Source of the DNA: an uncultured Clostridia bacterium
GTDB lineage: Bacteria; Bacillota; Clostridia; Oscillospirales; CAG-272
DNA: 49,017 bases
Reading direction: 5' to 3'
Assembly: GCA_945949385.1 (NCBI GenBank)
Contig: CAMFEL010000002.1
Span: 1 to 49,017, forward strand
A program made the translations under genes and the position numbers. Below are positions 7,303-15,666 of the stretch, piece after piece. Numbering within the stretch: the first letter of the stretch is position 1; each line of letters begins with the position of its first letter. A model generated the notes under the pieces. That model had not been told where the DNA came from. It saw only the letters and a program-made list of their open reading frames with translations, and made no database searches.

Positions 7303-8673
7303 ATGGAGACACCTATCTGTGACTTCGTCCGCAAATATGCCGAAAGCGACGCTTTGCGCCTGCATATGCCGGGACACAAGGGAGTCGGCCCTTTGGGTGC
7401 GGAACGCTTTGATATTACGGAAATCGACGGCGCGGACAGCCTGTATGAAGCAAACGGTATAATACGCGAAAGCGAAGAAAACGCCGGAGGGCTTTTCGGC
7501 TGCCGGACATTTTACTCTACAGAGGGCTCCTCCCTGTGCATACGGGCAATGATATACCTTATTATGCTGTATGCAAGAAAGACCGGGAGAAAGCCCCTGA
7601 TTGCCGCGGGGCGCAACGCCCACAAAGCGTTTCTGAGCGCCGCCGCCATGCTTGATGCTGACATAATGTGGCTATACCCCGAAAACAGCGGGTCATATCT
7701 GTCATGCGCGCCCGATGCACGGCGGCTGGATGAGATTTTGTCAAATGCCCCGGAGGCTCCGGCGGCGGTATATATTACCTCTCCCGATTATCTTGGCAAT
7801 ACGGCGGATATTGAGGCGATTGCAAAGGTGTGCCGCCGCCGCGGGTGTCTGCTTGCGGTGGACAACGCACACGGTGCGTATCTGAAGTTTCTCGATGTTC
7901 CCGCTCATCCCATGGATCTGGGTGCGGATATATGCTGCGATTCCGCCCACAAGACTCTGCCTGTGTTTACGGGCGGAGCATATCTGCATATTTCACCGTC
8001 GGCGCCGGAGCTGTTTGCGCGTCAGGCGAAAAATGCTCTGGCAATGTTCGGCTCGACCAGCCCCTCTTATCTCATTCTGCAGTCGCTGGACGCCGCCAAT
8101 ATATATCTGGCAGAATACAGACCCCGTCTGCGCAGTTTTTTGGCACTTGTCGAAAACCTGAAAGACGAGCTTATCGGATGCGGATACTTCCTGTACGGAA
8201 GCGAGCCGCTGAAAATTACGGTTGATGCGAAAAAATACGGTTATCACGGAGGGGAGCTTGCCCGTATTCTTTCGGAAAAAAGCGTTATCTGCGAGTTTTC
8301 CGACCCGGACTGGCTTGTGCTGATGCTGACTCCGGAAAACGGTGAACAGGGTGTGCAAAGGCTGAAAGAGGTACTGAGAGCCATAACCAAAACGCCCAGG
8401 AAGGAGCCCAGGATGGTGCCTTCGCCGCCGATAACGGAACAGCCGCCCGTATTTCACAGGGCGCAGAGAGTGCTTTCCGTAAGAGAAGCGGTCATGTCCC
8501 CGTCGGAAACCGTTCCCGTGGAAAAAAGCCGCGGGCGCATACTGGCGGCGGTGACGGTAGGATGTCCGCCTGCGGTGCCCATACTTGTCAGCGGAGAGCT
8601 TATTGACGACAGCGCGGTTTCCTGCTTCAAATACTACGGCATTGAAACCTGTGAGGCGGTTTGCGATTCATAA
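7303..8673 (+). CDS. PLP-dependent Orn/Lys/Arg-type decarboxylase
   Basis: A 456-residue fold-type I PLP enzyme of the Orn/Lys/Arg decarboxylase major-domain family. LRLHMPGHKGVG at the N terminus and the FGC..FYSTEGSS segment are typical. The cofactor aspartate lies in AVDNAHGAY. The PLP-binding lysine is K217 in CCDSAHKTLPVFTGGA. It is the short, cytoplasmic Gram-positive form without the wing domain of large inducible decarboxylases, so it could make agmatine, cadaverine or putrescine for polyamine synthesis. The ribosome binding site is weak (AAAGG about 13 nt upstream). In many Firmicutes this gene is followed by tmk and holB; here it is followed instead by the kinase/Thg1 pair. Substrate choice cannot be predicted. 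Confidence 0.85.
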   Translation: METPICDFVRKYAESDALRLHMPGHKGVGPLGAERFDITEIDGADSLYEANGIIRESEENAGGLFGCRTFYSTEGSSLCIRAMIYLIMLYARKTGRKPLIAAGRNAHKAFLSAAAMLDADIMWLYPENSGSYLSCAPDARRLDEILSNAPEAPAAVYITSPDYLGNTADIEAIAKVCRRRGCLLAVDNAHGAYLKFLDVPAHPMDLGADICCDSAHKTLPVFTGGAYLHISPSAPELFARQAKNALAMFGSTSPSYLILQSLDAANIYLAEYRPRLRSFLALVENLKDELIGCGYFLYGSEPLKITVDAKKYGYHGGELARILSEKSVICEFSDPDWLVLMLTPENGEQGVQRLKEVLRAITKTPRKEPRMVPSPPITEQPPVFHRAQRVLSVREAVMSPSETVPVEKSRGRILAAVTVGCPPAVPILVSGELIDDSAVSCFKYYGIETCEAVCDS

Positions 8674-8826
8674 AAGGCATTTGCCAAAAAACAGTTGAGC
8701 TCCGAATGTGCGCGCATGAACCGAGCGACGGCAATGCATTTGAATAAGCGTATACTATGTACTCGGAAAAGGCGTTGCTTGAAGAATGATGTATGTATAT
8801 TGTGCCGGCTTGAAAAGGAGAATGAA

Positions 8827-9285
8827 ATGAACAAGACCGTGGTTATTATGATAGGTATTCAGGGAAGCGGCAAAAGCACATTTTATGAGAAGTACCTTTC
8901 GGATAAGTATGTCCGCATAAATCTTGATACCTTGAAAACGAGGAAGCGGGAAAGTCTTCTTATAGAGGAGTGTATAAAGCTCGGAAAAAGTTTTGCCGTG
9001 GATAATACCAATCCCACAAAGGAAGACAGGGCGAGGTATATCGTTCCGGCGCGAAATGCAGGTTATAAAATTGTCGGATGCTTTATGGAGTCAAAGATTG
9101 CCGATTGCATTGAACGCAATGATCAGCGGTGCGGGAAAGCGAGAATTCCGGCGTGCGCAATCGCCGCGACATCAAACAGGTTGCAGTTGCCCGATTACGG
9201 GGAAGGCTTTGACGAGCTGTATTTTGTAAAAAACGACGGTCAGACCATGACCGTTGACAGATGGAGAGAAAACAATGAATTTTGA
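8827..9285 (+). CDS. P-loop kinase, polynucleotide-kinase-like (AAA_33 type)
   Basis: A 152-residue compact kinase. Walker A is GIQGSGKST at residues 10-18. A substrate-handling aspartate appears in NLDTLK, and AVDNTNPTKEDR is the characteristic second motif of the T4 polynucleotide kinase/AAA_33 group; LQLPDYGEGFDELY near the end is also typical. Family members phosphorylate 5'-OH ends of RNA or DNA, or small molecules. The start at 8827 has AAAGGAG just upstream. The last 11 nt overlap the start of the Thg1-like gene, so the two are translated together. That pairing points to RNA 5'-end chemistry: the kinase would turn a 5'-OH into the 5'-phosphate that Thg1-type enzymes activate. The domain call is firm; the RNA substrate is inference. 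Confidence 0.8.
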   Translation: MNKTVVIMIGIQGSGKSTFYEKYLSDKYVRINLDTLKTRKRESLLIEECIKLGKSFAVDNTNPTKEDRARYIVPARNAGYKIVGCFMESKIADCIERNDQRCGKARIPACAIAATSNRLQLPDYGEGFDELYFVKNDGQTMTVDRWRENNEF

Positions 9286-10030
9286 TGAACTTGATAAGAA
9301 AATGCGCGTCTATGAGCAATCTGTTGATTTGTGTGTGCTCCCGGATATGTATCTGGCGGCGCGTATTGACGGCAGAAGTTTTTCCCGGCTCACCAAGGAA
9401 ATATGCAATTTTGAAGCTCCTTTTGACGAGCGTTTTCGCGATATGATGGTGAACACTGTTAAGCATTTAATGGAATGCGGTTTCCGTGTTGTTTTCGGTT
9501 TTACTGAGAGTGACGAAATATCTTTGCTGTTTCATAAGGAAGAGAATACTTTCGGACGAAAGGTGCGCAAATACAATTCAATTCTTGCTGGGGAGGCAAG
9601 CGCAGCGTTTTCTTTGCAATTGGGGCGGATAGCTGCAATGGATTGCAGGGTTGTACCTTTGCCGAGTATTGAGCGTGTGCAGGATTATTTTCTTTGGCGT
9701 CAGGAGGACGCACACAGAAACGCGCTGAACGCACATTGCTATTGGATGCTGCGTAAGGAAGGCTTGGAAGCACGGGAAGCAAATGACCGACTTGAAGGAA
9801 AAAGCATTGCATATAAAAATGAACTGCTGTTCTCTCACGGAATCAACTTTGACAAGCTGCCGGCATGGCAGAAGCGCGGCATAGGCATTTATTGGGAAGA
9901 CAGTGAGAAAAAGGGATTTAATCCCGTAACGGATCAGGAAGTAACCGCACTGCGACGGAGCTTAAAGGTGGATTTTGATTTGCCGATCGGTGAGCAATAT
10001 GCACATATGGTATCGGCATTTTTGGAGTGA
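9275..10030 (+). CDS. Thg1-like protein, 3'-5' RNA polymerase (tRNA-His guanylyltransferase family)
   Basis: A 251-residue member of the Thg1 superfamily. The metal-binding aspartates are conserved: D32 in ARIDGRSFSRLT, and D80-E81 in FGFTESDEISLLF. Downstream segments also match eukaryotic Thg1: YFLWRQEDAHRNALN (the eukaryotic HINN region reads HRNA here), KNELLFSHGINFDKLPAWQKRGIGIYW. Thg1 adds G(-1) to tRNA-His; bacterial Thg1-like proteins instead repair 5'-truncated tRNAs by templated 3'-5' addition. Bacteria normally encode G(-1) in the tRNA gene, so a repair role is more likely here. The start at 9275 has GGAGAG upstream and overlaps the kinase stop by 11 nt. A terminator follows, so the two genes form a closed cassette. 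The family assignment is confident; the substrate is not known. Confidence 0.93.
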   Translation: MNFDELDKKMRVYEQSVDLCVLPDMYLAARIDGRSFSRLTKEICNFEAPFDERFRDMMVNTVKHLMECGFRVVFGFTESDEISLLFHKEENTFGRKVRKYNSILAGEASAAFSLQLGRIAAMDCRVVPLPSIERVQDYFLWRQEDAHRNALNAHCYWMLRKEGLEAREANDRLEGKSIAYKNELLFSHGINFDKLPAWQKRGIGIYWEDSEKKGFNPVTDQEVTALRRSLKVDFDLPIGEQYAHMVSAFLE

Positions 10031-10078
10031 AACCGAAAAACACATCACTGAAGATTTATAAGAGGTTATTAACCGTGA

Positions 10079-10105
10079 AACGGAAAGCGCTGCTTTCCGT
10101 TTTCT
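10079..10105 (+). terminator. Terminator of the kinase-Thg1 cassette
   Basis: AACGGAAAGC (10079-10088) pairs with GCTTTCCGTT (10092-10101) around a 3-nt loop, followed by TTTTC. Nearly the same hairpin occurs at 13659-13686. The rest of the gap to 10286 shows no gene. Confidence 0.8.
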
Positions 10106-10286
10106 GCAAGGTGCGCAAGTGTGCGCCGGAACGGTGCTGTCTGCGTTGGCGCAATAAACAAACGCGGCATGGCTGCGTTGTGCATTGTGACAGTTTTGCG
10201 TTTCCGGCAAAAAAGCAGTATGCAATCGGTATTCAACTGTGCTAATATGATACGCAGAAAGTGTGTATACATTTACCGGAGGGAGT

Positions 10287-11186
10287 ATGCTCGGTACTGT
10301 ATTTAATATTCAAAGGTTTTCTCTTTTTGACGGGCCGGGTGTAAGAACCGTGGTATTCCTGAAAGGCTGCCCCCTCAGATGCGTTTGGTGTCACAATCCG
10401 GAGGGGATCGACCGAAATCCTCAGATTATGTATGACCCGAAGTGCTGTATTGCTTGCGGCGACTGCGCGGAAGCCTGTCTGAAGCACCGGCACTTTTTTG
10501 CAGGCGGGCTTCACGGCTATGTCAGAGAGGGCTGCGACGGATGCGGAAAATGCGCAAAAGTGTGCCCTGCGGGAGCAGTAACCGTTTCGGGACAGCTTAT
10601 GGATACAGATGCTGTTATGGCAGAGGTGATGAAGGACGGCTCCGCTTACCGTATGAGCGGCGGAGGAATGACGCTTTCGGGAGGAGAACCGCTTTATCAG
10701 GGGGAATTTGCCCTGTCTCTGTTAAAATCTGCAAAGGAGCGGAAAATCACAACCTGCGTGGAGACCTGCGGTTATGCAAAGGCGGAGACAGTCAAGGAAG
10801 CGGCAAAGTATACCGACGATTTTTACTTTGACTACAAGGCAACGGGAAACGGGATGCATAAGCGGCTTTGCGGAGTAACTCAGACACTGATACTCGAAAA
10901 TCTCTCTTTGCTGTGCGGGCTTTGCGCAAGGGTCACTCTGAGATGTCCCATTGTTGACGGAATGAATGATATTCCCGAGCACATTGAAGGAATTGCATAT
11001 ACGGCAAGGGATTATTCATGCATAAAAGAGGTACATCTGGAGCCTTATCACAGGCTTGGCATATCAAAAGCCGAAAAGCTGGGACAGGCTGCCGCGTACG
11101 ACGGAAGACCCCCGGAAAGGGGAAGACTTGAAGAGTACTGCGGCAGGATTTCGGAGCTTTCCGGGAAACCGTGCCGTATCAGTTGA
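10287..11186 (+). CDS. Glycyl radical enzyme activase (radical SAM)
   Basis: A 299-residue activating enzyme. It opens with the family signature FSLFDGPGVRT and the radical-SAM cluster C28-x3-C32-x2-C35 in GCPLRCVWCHNPEG. Between this and the core is a bacterial-ferredoxin insert with two four-cysteine sets (CCIACGDCAEAC and CDGCGKCAKVC), found in activases of dehydratase/lyase-type glycyl radical enzymes but absent from the short pyruvate formate-lyase activase. MTLSGGEPL is the SAM-binding GGE motif. It generates the glycyl radical on the enzyme encoded next. GGAGGG precedes the ATG at 10287; an upstream in-frame GTG at 10263 is less likely. The gap to the next gene is 38 nt, consistent with an operon. 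Confidence 0.93.
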   Translation: MLGTVFNIQRFSLFDGPGVRTVVFLKGCPLRCVWCHNPEGIDRNPQIMYDPKCCIACGDCAEACLKHRHFFAGGLHGYVREGCDGCGKCAKVCPAGAVTVSGQLMDTDAVMAEVMKDGSAYRMSGGGMTLSGGEPLYQGEFALSLLKSAKERKITTCVETCGYAKAETVKEAAKYTDDFYFDYKATGNGMHKRLCGVTQTLILENLSLLCGLCARVTLRCPIVDGMNDIPEHIEGIAYTARDYSCIKEVHLEPYHRLGISKAEKLGQAAAYDGRPPERGRLEEYCGRISELSGKPCRIS

Positions 11187-11224
11187 TGAAATGCTGCCGA
11201 TAATCGGTGAAACGGAGGAGAATT

Positions 11225-13543
11225 ATGACCGATTACAAAAGAACTGACGAAAAGTTTGAGTTTTCGCCCAGAATGGCGAGGGTAAAAGCGGATATTATGC
11301 CAAGGCTTCTCCCTCAGAGCGCAAGAGAAGATACCGTATGTAATCTTTGCGAGCCCGGCGGAAGAAATCCTTTTCTTGATGTGTTTCTTGAGATGCCCGA
11401 CGCGCCTCATGTTATTGCTCATGCTAACGCCATTGTGCGCTCATGGCTGACAACTCCGGCAGTTATTTTCCCGGACGAAGCCCTTGTGGGTATTCCGAGA
11501 CCGCGCTATCCTATGATGGAGCATTTCAGCTGGGGCATTGTGGGCGCCCACAGCGTTTATCAAACGGAGGGAATGACAAAAGAGGAGCAGGATGATCTTT
11601 ACAACCGCATAAATCCTCTTGACTGGACATACTTTTGCAAAGAGGCTGATCTGCTGTTCGGCTCTCGTGAAAATTGCGATATTGTATCCGATGACTGTAT
11701 TTTCAGTGCAGGAGGGTATCAGGGACATACTGTTCCAAACTATTTCACTCTCCTTGAAAACGGTCTTGACGGTATGCTTGAACTTATTGATAAATTTGCT
11801 GCCCGTAACAACAGAGATCAGGCCACAAGGGATTTTTACGAGGCAAACCGCATCATAATCCGCGGTATGTCCGACTGGCTTATGCTATATTCCCATAAGG
11901 CGGCAGAGCTTGCAAAAGAGGAAAAGGATGCTGAGCGTAAAAAGCAAAACGAGGATATTGCCGCCAACTGCGCTTTCGTAGCTCACCGTAAGCCCGTTAC
12001 TCTGTATCAGGCGGTACAGCTTATGTGGACATTGGCTGTGTGGGATTGGTGCGATTGCCTTGGCCGTGCGGATCAGTATCTGTATCCTTTCTACCTGTAT
12101 TCAAAGGAACACGGCGATGTAATCTCCGTTGAGGAGTCCATCACTTCAATCATGTTCAAAATCTGGGAGTTCGGCGCTCATAACATTACCATGGGCGGCG
12201 TTAAACCCGAGGACGGTACCGATGCCGCAAACGAGCTGTCCTATATGTTTTTGCAGATACTGAGAAGTATTCATGATGTTCACCCCAGAATGGCTGTGCG
12301 TATTCATGAAAACACTCCCGATGAGCTGATGGATCTGATTACCGCCATGTGGTCGGAGGGTATGTCCGACCCTACTGTTGTAAGCGATGTGAATGCCATT
12401 AAGGGGCTGACCGATATAGGCGTGCCCCTTGAGGACGCAAGAACATACTGTACTCTCGGATGTCAGGAGATCGAGATCCCCGGCAAATCCAACTTCGGCT
12501 GCGAGGACGGCACCTTCAATGTTGCGAAGGTATTTGAAATCGCTATGAACGGCGGACGCAGCATAAAACATCCCGATAAGAGAGTGGGCCCTGTTACAAA
12601 GGAGTTTACGGAGTGCGAGACCTTTGAGGAATTTTTCGATTCCTTCAAGACTCAGCTTGAGTATTACACCCGTGTGTTCGTGTATCTGTGCGACAGAGGG
12701 CAGGAAATGAGGGGCGCCAACTTTGCCAAGTTGGTCAAAACGCCTTTCACGGACGGATGCCTTGAAAAGGGTATCCCCCACGATTGCGGCGGACCTGTTT
12801 ATAACTACGGAGTTGTGGAAACTGCCGGAGTACCTCCCACGGCAGATTCGCTTACCGCAATAAAAAAGCTTGTGTTTGATGAAAAGAGGATTTCAAAAGA
12901 AACTCTTGTTGCCGCTCTCAGTGCAAACTTTGAGGGCTATGAGAAGGAACGGCAGTTGCTGCTTAATCATGCACCTAAATTCGGAAATGACAACGACGAA
13001 GCGGACGCTATGGCTGTCCGCGTGCTGGATCTGTTCTGGACGGAGTGCGGAAAGTATAAATCCGTACGCGGAGATGTATATACCGGTGCCTGCTCGCTTC
13101 TTACGGGAGGGATCGCATACGGGCGCAGCATGGGCGCAATGCCGGACGGAAGATTTGCGGGAGAGCCTCTGGGCAATTCAATGGGACCCCGTCCCGGCGC
13201 AGACAGGTGCGGCGTAACCGCAATGCTGAATTCCGTAGCAAAGCTGCCTCTGCACAAAGGCGTGGGCGGTACAACTTTGAATGTAGTCCTTACCGTAAAG
13301 CTCCTTTCAAATCCCGACATCAGAAAAAGCATTGCTGCCACCGTTAAAAACTATATGCTTACAGGCGGTCAGCTTGCTCAGATTACCACCGCCAATGTTG
13401 AGGATCTTATTGATGCTCAGGAGCACCCCGAGCGTCACGGCGATCTTATAGTCCGTGTCGGCGGATTTTCCACTCAGTTTGTGCAGCTCGGAAAAGATGT
13501 TCAGGACGAGATTATCAGCCGCTACAACGGCGAAACGGCATAA
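11225..13543 (+). CDS. Glycyl radical enzyme of unassigned substrate (dehydratase/lyase type)
   Basis: A 772-residue glycyl radical enzyme. The thiyl-radical cysteine is C413 in CTLGCQEIEIPG, with E415 two residues on: a Cys-x-Glu arrangement as in dehydratase, decarboxylase and C-S/C-N lyase members, not the Cys-Cys pair of pyruvate formate-lyase. The radical glycine is G747 in VRVGGFSTQF. The Q between Cys and Glu differs from the common GCVE of glycerol dehydratase, CutC and related enzymes. The start at 11225 has GGAGGAGA upstream. There is no microcompartment shell gene, aldehyde dehydrogenase or transporter nearby, so the usual clues to substrate are missing. It is clearly active-type (both radical residues present), strictly anaerobic, and partnered with the activase upstream. 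Confidence 0.9.
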   Translation: MTDYKRTDEKFEFSPRMARVKADIMPRLLPQSAREDTVCNLCEPGGRNPFLDVFLEMPDAPHVIAHANAIVRSWLTTPAVIFPDEALVGIPRPRYPMMEHFSWGIVGAHSVYQTEGMTKEEQDDLYNRINPLDWTYFCKEADLLFGSRENCDIVSDDCIFSAGGYQGHTVPNYFTLLENGLDGMLELIDKFAARNNRDQATRDFYEANRIIIRGMSDWLMLYSHKAAELAKEEKDAERKKQNEDIAANCAFVAHRKPVTLYQAVQLMWTLAVWDWCDCLGRADQYLYPFYLYSKEHGDVISVEESITSIMFKIWEFGAHNITMGGVKPEDGTDAANELSYMFLQILRSIHDVHPRMAVRIHENTPDELMDLITAMWSEGMSDPTVVSDVNAIKGLTDIGVPLEDARTYCTLGCQEIEIPGKSNFGCEDGTFNVAKVFEIAMNGGRSIKHPDKRVGPVTKEFTECETFEEFFDSFKTQLEYYTRVFVYLCDRGQEMRGANFAKLVKTPFTDGCLEKGIPHDCGGPVYNYGVVETAGVPPTADSLTAIKKLVFDEKRISKETLVAALSANFEGYEKERQLLLNHAPKFGNDNDEADAMAVRVLDLFWTECGKYKSVRGDVYTGACSLLTGGIAYGRSMGAMPDGRFAGEPLGNSMGPRPGADRCGVTAMLNSVAKLPLHKGVGGTTLNVVLTVKLLSNPDIRKSIAATVKNYMLTGGQLAQITTANVEDLIDAQEHPERHGDLIVRVGGFSTQFVQLGKDVQDEIISRYNGETA

Positions 13544-13658
13544 AACAGACGCACCCGGGGGAAACGGTGGCGCAGATATTTTTCTTTTCAAAAGAATTGC
13601 CGCATATGCTGCGAATTTTGCCGGCGGAAAGTATACTTACAGAAATAAGAAAGCAAGA

Positions 13659-13686
13659 AACGGAAAGCGCGGCTTTCCGTTTTTTG
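13659..13686 (+). terminator. Terminator after the glycyl radical enzyme
   Basis: AACGGAAAGC (13659-13668) pairs with GCTTTCCGTT (13672-13681) around GCG, followed by a T run. The stem is identical to the terminator at 10079. Confidence 0.85.
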
Positions 13687-13747
13687 TCTTCAAAGGCTCG
13701 GGAAAACGCTTTTGCAAGTATCACTTGACAAAATCAAGCAACTAATG

Positions 13748-13776
13748 CTTTCAAATTTTTCGATTTCTGATATAAT
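13748..13776 (+). promoter_or_regulatory. Promoter of the HTH-membrane protein gene
   Basis: TATAAT at 13771-13776; the -35 is poor (CTTTCA at 13748-13753, 17-nt spacer). A TTGACA at 13726 has no matching -10. Confidence 0.45.
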
Positions 13777-13801
13777 AGAAGCAGATAAAGGTGGTGTTAT
13801 T

Positions 13802-14803
13802 ATGACAGTCGGTGGCAAAATACAGTCATACAGGAAAAGACTCGGTATGTCTCAGGAGGAACTCGGTCAGAAGCTTCTTGTAAGCAGACAGACAATAAGC
13901 CTGTGGGAAAACGGGCAGACCGTTCCAACCATAGACAACCTTATCCGCCTGAAAGAAGTATTCAATGTTTCCGTTGACGATATTTTAGATGTAAGTGACA
14001 CCGAAACCGAAAAACAGACACCTGAGGAAACATACAGTTTTACATTTGCAGAAAATGAACTGAAAGAGCTGAACAGAATTCAAAGGTCAGGGATATATAA
14101 GAAACTGATTATATTCACTTTGATTTCATTGGTGCTTATTGTCGGTCTTATATATGCCCAAGCATCTGATCTTGCAACCGGATTTTTTGCAGGCTGTATT
14201 CTTGTGTACGAAGCCTTTATGTTAAAAAGTATTGTTGTATATAATAAAGCTTGGAAAAAAAGTGTGCTCAGAATTTGCAAAAGTACATATGAATACAGAA
14301 TTTTCGACAATTGTCTTACTATAATTATATATCGGAACAATGAGAAAATCCGTGAGTCAAAATACAGTTTTGAAGATATAGAGCAGGTGCGGCAGGCCGG
14401 CAAGTTTATTTTGATTCAGTTCAGCGGACAGCTGTATATTATACGCAAAAGCGAATTAAAAGAAAATTCGTTTTTCTATGCGTATATGTATAAGAATCCG
14501 GAAAAAGTTGTTGAAAAAACTGCACCGGGCAGATGGAAAACCATATCGGTGATTCTGTTTGTTTTTTCGCTGCTTTCAATTCTCGGTGCGCTTGTTACAG
14601 TAAATACTGTATCAGGCATAAACGGTATGTTTGCTGAAAATATGTGGATATTCTATCTTTGGGTGCCTGTTCCGCTTGCGTCAACGGTTTGCGGTTTTGT
14701 TATGAGTTCAAAAGGTTATAGCTTCAAAAAGAATATAATTGCCGGACTTATCATGATAGCCCTGCTGTGTATATACGGTTCATTTTCATTTATGTTTCGG
14801 TAA
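13802..14803 (+). CDS. XRE-family HTH protein with C-terminal membrane domain
   Basis: A 333-residue protein. Residues 1-70 are a Cro/C1-type helix-turn-helix (LGMSQEELGQKLLVSRQTISLWENGQ), followed by a short acidic linker. Two hydrophobic segments come next (about 105-150), then a soluble region of about 100 residues containing YSFEDIEQVRQAGKFILIQF, like the YcxB/PH-type segments of Gram-positive membrane proteins. Two or three more hydrophobic segments (about 245-330) complete the C-terminal part. It is therefore a membrane-tethered DNA-binding protein. The start at 13802 has AAAGGTGGTG upstream. It precedes a group of lipoproteins and could sense envelope state, but no target site was identified. 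Confidence 0.8.
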   Translation: MTVGGKIQSYRKRLGMSQEELGQKLLVSRQTISLWENGQTVPTIDNLIRLKEVFNVSVDDILDVSDTETEKQTPEETYSFTFAENELKELNRIQRSGIYKKLIIFTLISLVLIVGLIYAQASDLATGFFAGCILVYEAFMLKSIVVYNKAWKKSVLRICKSTYEYRIFDNCLTIIIYRNNEKIRESKYSFEDIEQVRQAGKFILIQFSGQLYIIRKSELKENSFFYAYMYKNPEKVVEKTAPGRWKTISVILFVFSLLSILGALVTVNTVSGINGMFAENMWIFYLWVPVPLASTVCGFVMSSKGYSFKKNIIAGLIMIALLCIYGSFSFMFR

Positions 14804-14914
14804 AAACTGATATCATTTTTTGAATTTGTCAATTGACTAAAATAGAGCTTTATGCTATTAACTGTTGTGCTTTTCCATATATGCGAGGCATATTGCGGAC
14901 AGGTAATAAAATAA

Positions 14915-14943
14915 TTGATTCTCCGAAGTATATATGATATAAT
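14915..14943 (+). promoter_or_regulatory. SigA-type promoter of a small membrane protein gene
   Basis: TTGATT at 14915-14920, a 17-nt spacer, TATAAT at 14938-14943; 48 nt before the start codon at 14991. Confidence 0.65.
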
Positions 14944-14990
14944 CGCATCGGAAAGCTTTGCAATTCAATATGATTGATGTGAGGTGTGAA

Positions 14991-15191
14991 ATGGACTTTC
15001 CGAAGCTGAAAAATACCCTGCTGTGCAGAATACTTGTGTATGTTTTGGTTATCGGCGCATTTGCGGTGCCTGTAATAATAGTAGCGCTTATAGATGCTAT
15101 TCCTTCATCGGTGAAAGGCTGTCTTTTAGCTGCTTTCATAACGGTATTTTCTTTTTACTTAATTTTAGATTTTTTACATTATATTTTTTAA
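14991..15191 (+). CDS. Small membrane protein of unknown function
   Basis: A 66-residue protein made of two hydrophobic helices: LVYVLVIGAFAVPVIIVALI, and LAAFITVFSFYLILDFL after a short charged loop. A good promoter and a GAGGTG ribosome binding site 7-8 nt upstream of the ATG support it as real. No family was recognised. The region immediately after holds a decayed gene fragment, so it could itself be a shortened remnant. Confidence 0.5.
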   Translation: MDFPKLKNTLLCRILVYVLVIGAFAVPVIIVALIDAIPSSVKGCLLAAFITVFSFYLILDFLHYIF

Positions 15192-15238
15192 ACTTAGAAC
15201 TGTCGAGAATTCGCTGTGTTCCGTACCTTTTTTGCAGA

Positions 15239-15463
15239 ACTTCGGGACGCGGCGGACGCGGAGTAGAAGTATTTGTTGAGGTCGATGAAGACAAGAAAAC
15301 TGTTATCGCTTTTCCTCCCGAAATATGGGACTATCCCAAGGACAATTACATGTCAAAAAAGAAGATTACCGAAGTTGAAAATATGATAGTTTCATATTTT
15401 GCAGACCGCGGTTACACGGTTGTGTTTCTAACTGAAGAAGACGATGGCGAAGCCTCGGATTAA
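15239..15463 (+). pseudogene. C-terminal fragment of an unknown protein
   Basis: A 74-residue stretch from TSGRGGRGVEVFVEV to FLTEEDDGEASD has the composition of a real soluble protein and ends just before a strong terminator. No start codon with a ribosome binding site precedes it, and the in-frame sequence upstream is low-quality (Cys- and Phe-rich) and overlaps the small membrane gene in another frame. The best reading is the tail of a gene that has lost its 5' part. Function unknown. Confidence 0.4.
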
Positions 15464-15480
15464 CATGATAATCCGCTGTA

Positions 15481-15511
15481 AAAAATCCGACCCGAGAGGG
15501 GCGGATTTTTT
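15481..15511 (+). terminator. Intrinsic terminator
   Basis: AAAATCCG pairs with CGGATTTT, with a CCC/GGG inner stem and GAGA loop, followed by a T run. Confidence 0.8.
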
Positions 15512-15588
15512 GCATATGTGTAAATAAACAAACACGGTAAAACTTTATTGTGCATTGTTACAATTTGGCAAATTCACATAAAGTTTTG

Positions 15589-15617
15589 TTGACAGTAAAG
15601 ATAGAAATTAGTAAAAT
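15589..15617 (+). promoter_or_regulatory. SigA-type promoter of a lipoprotein gene
   Basis: TTGACA at 15589-15594, 17-nt spacer, TAAAAT at 15612-15617; 49 nt before the start codon. Confidence 0.65.
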
Positions 15618-15666
15618 TTAAGTGTAACAGAGGATAAATGTTTTGTTAATATGAGAGGGTAAATGT

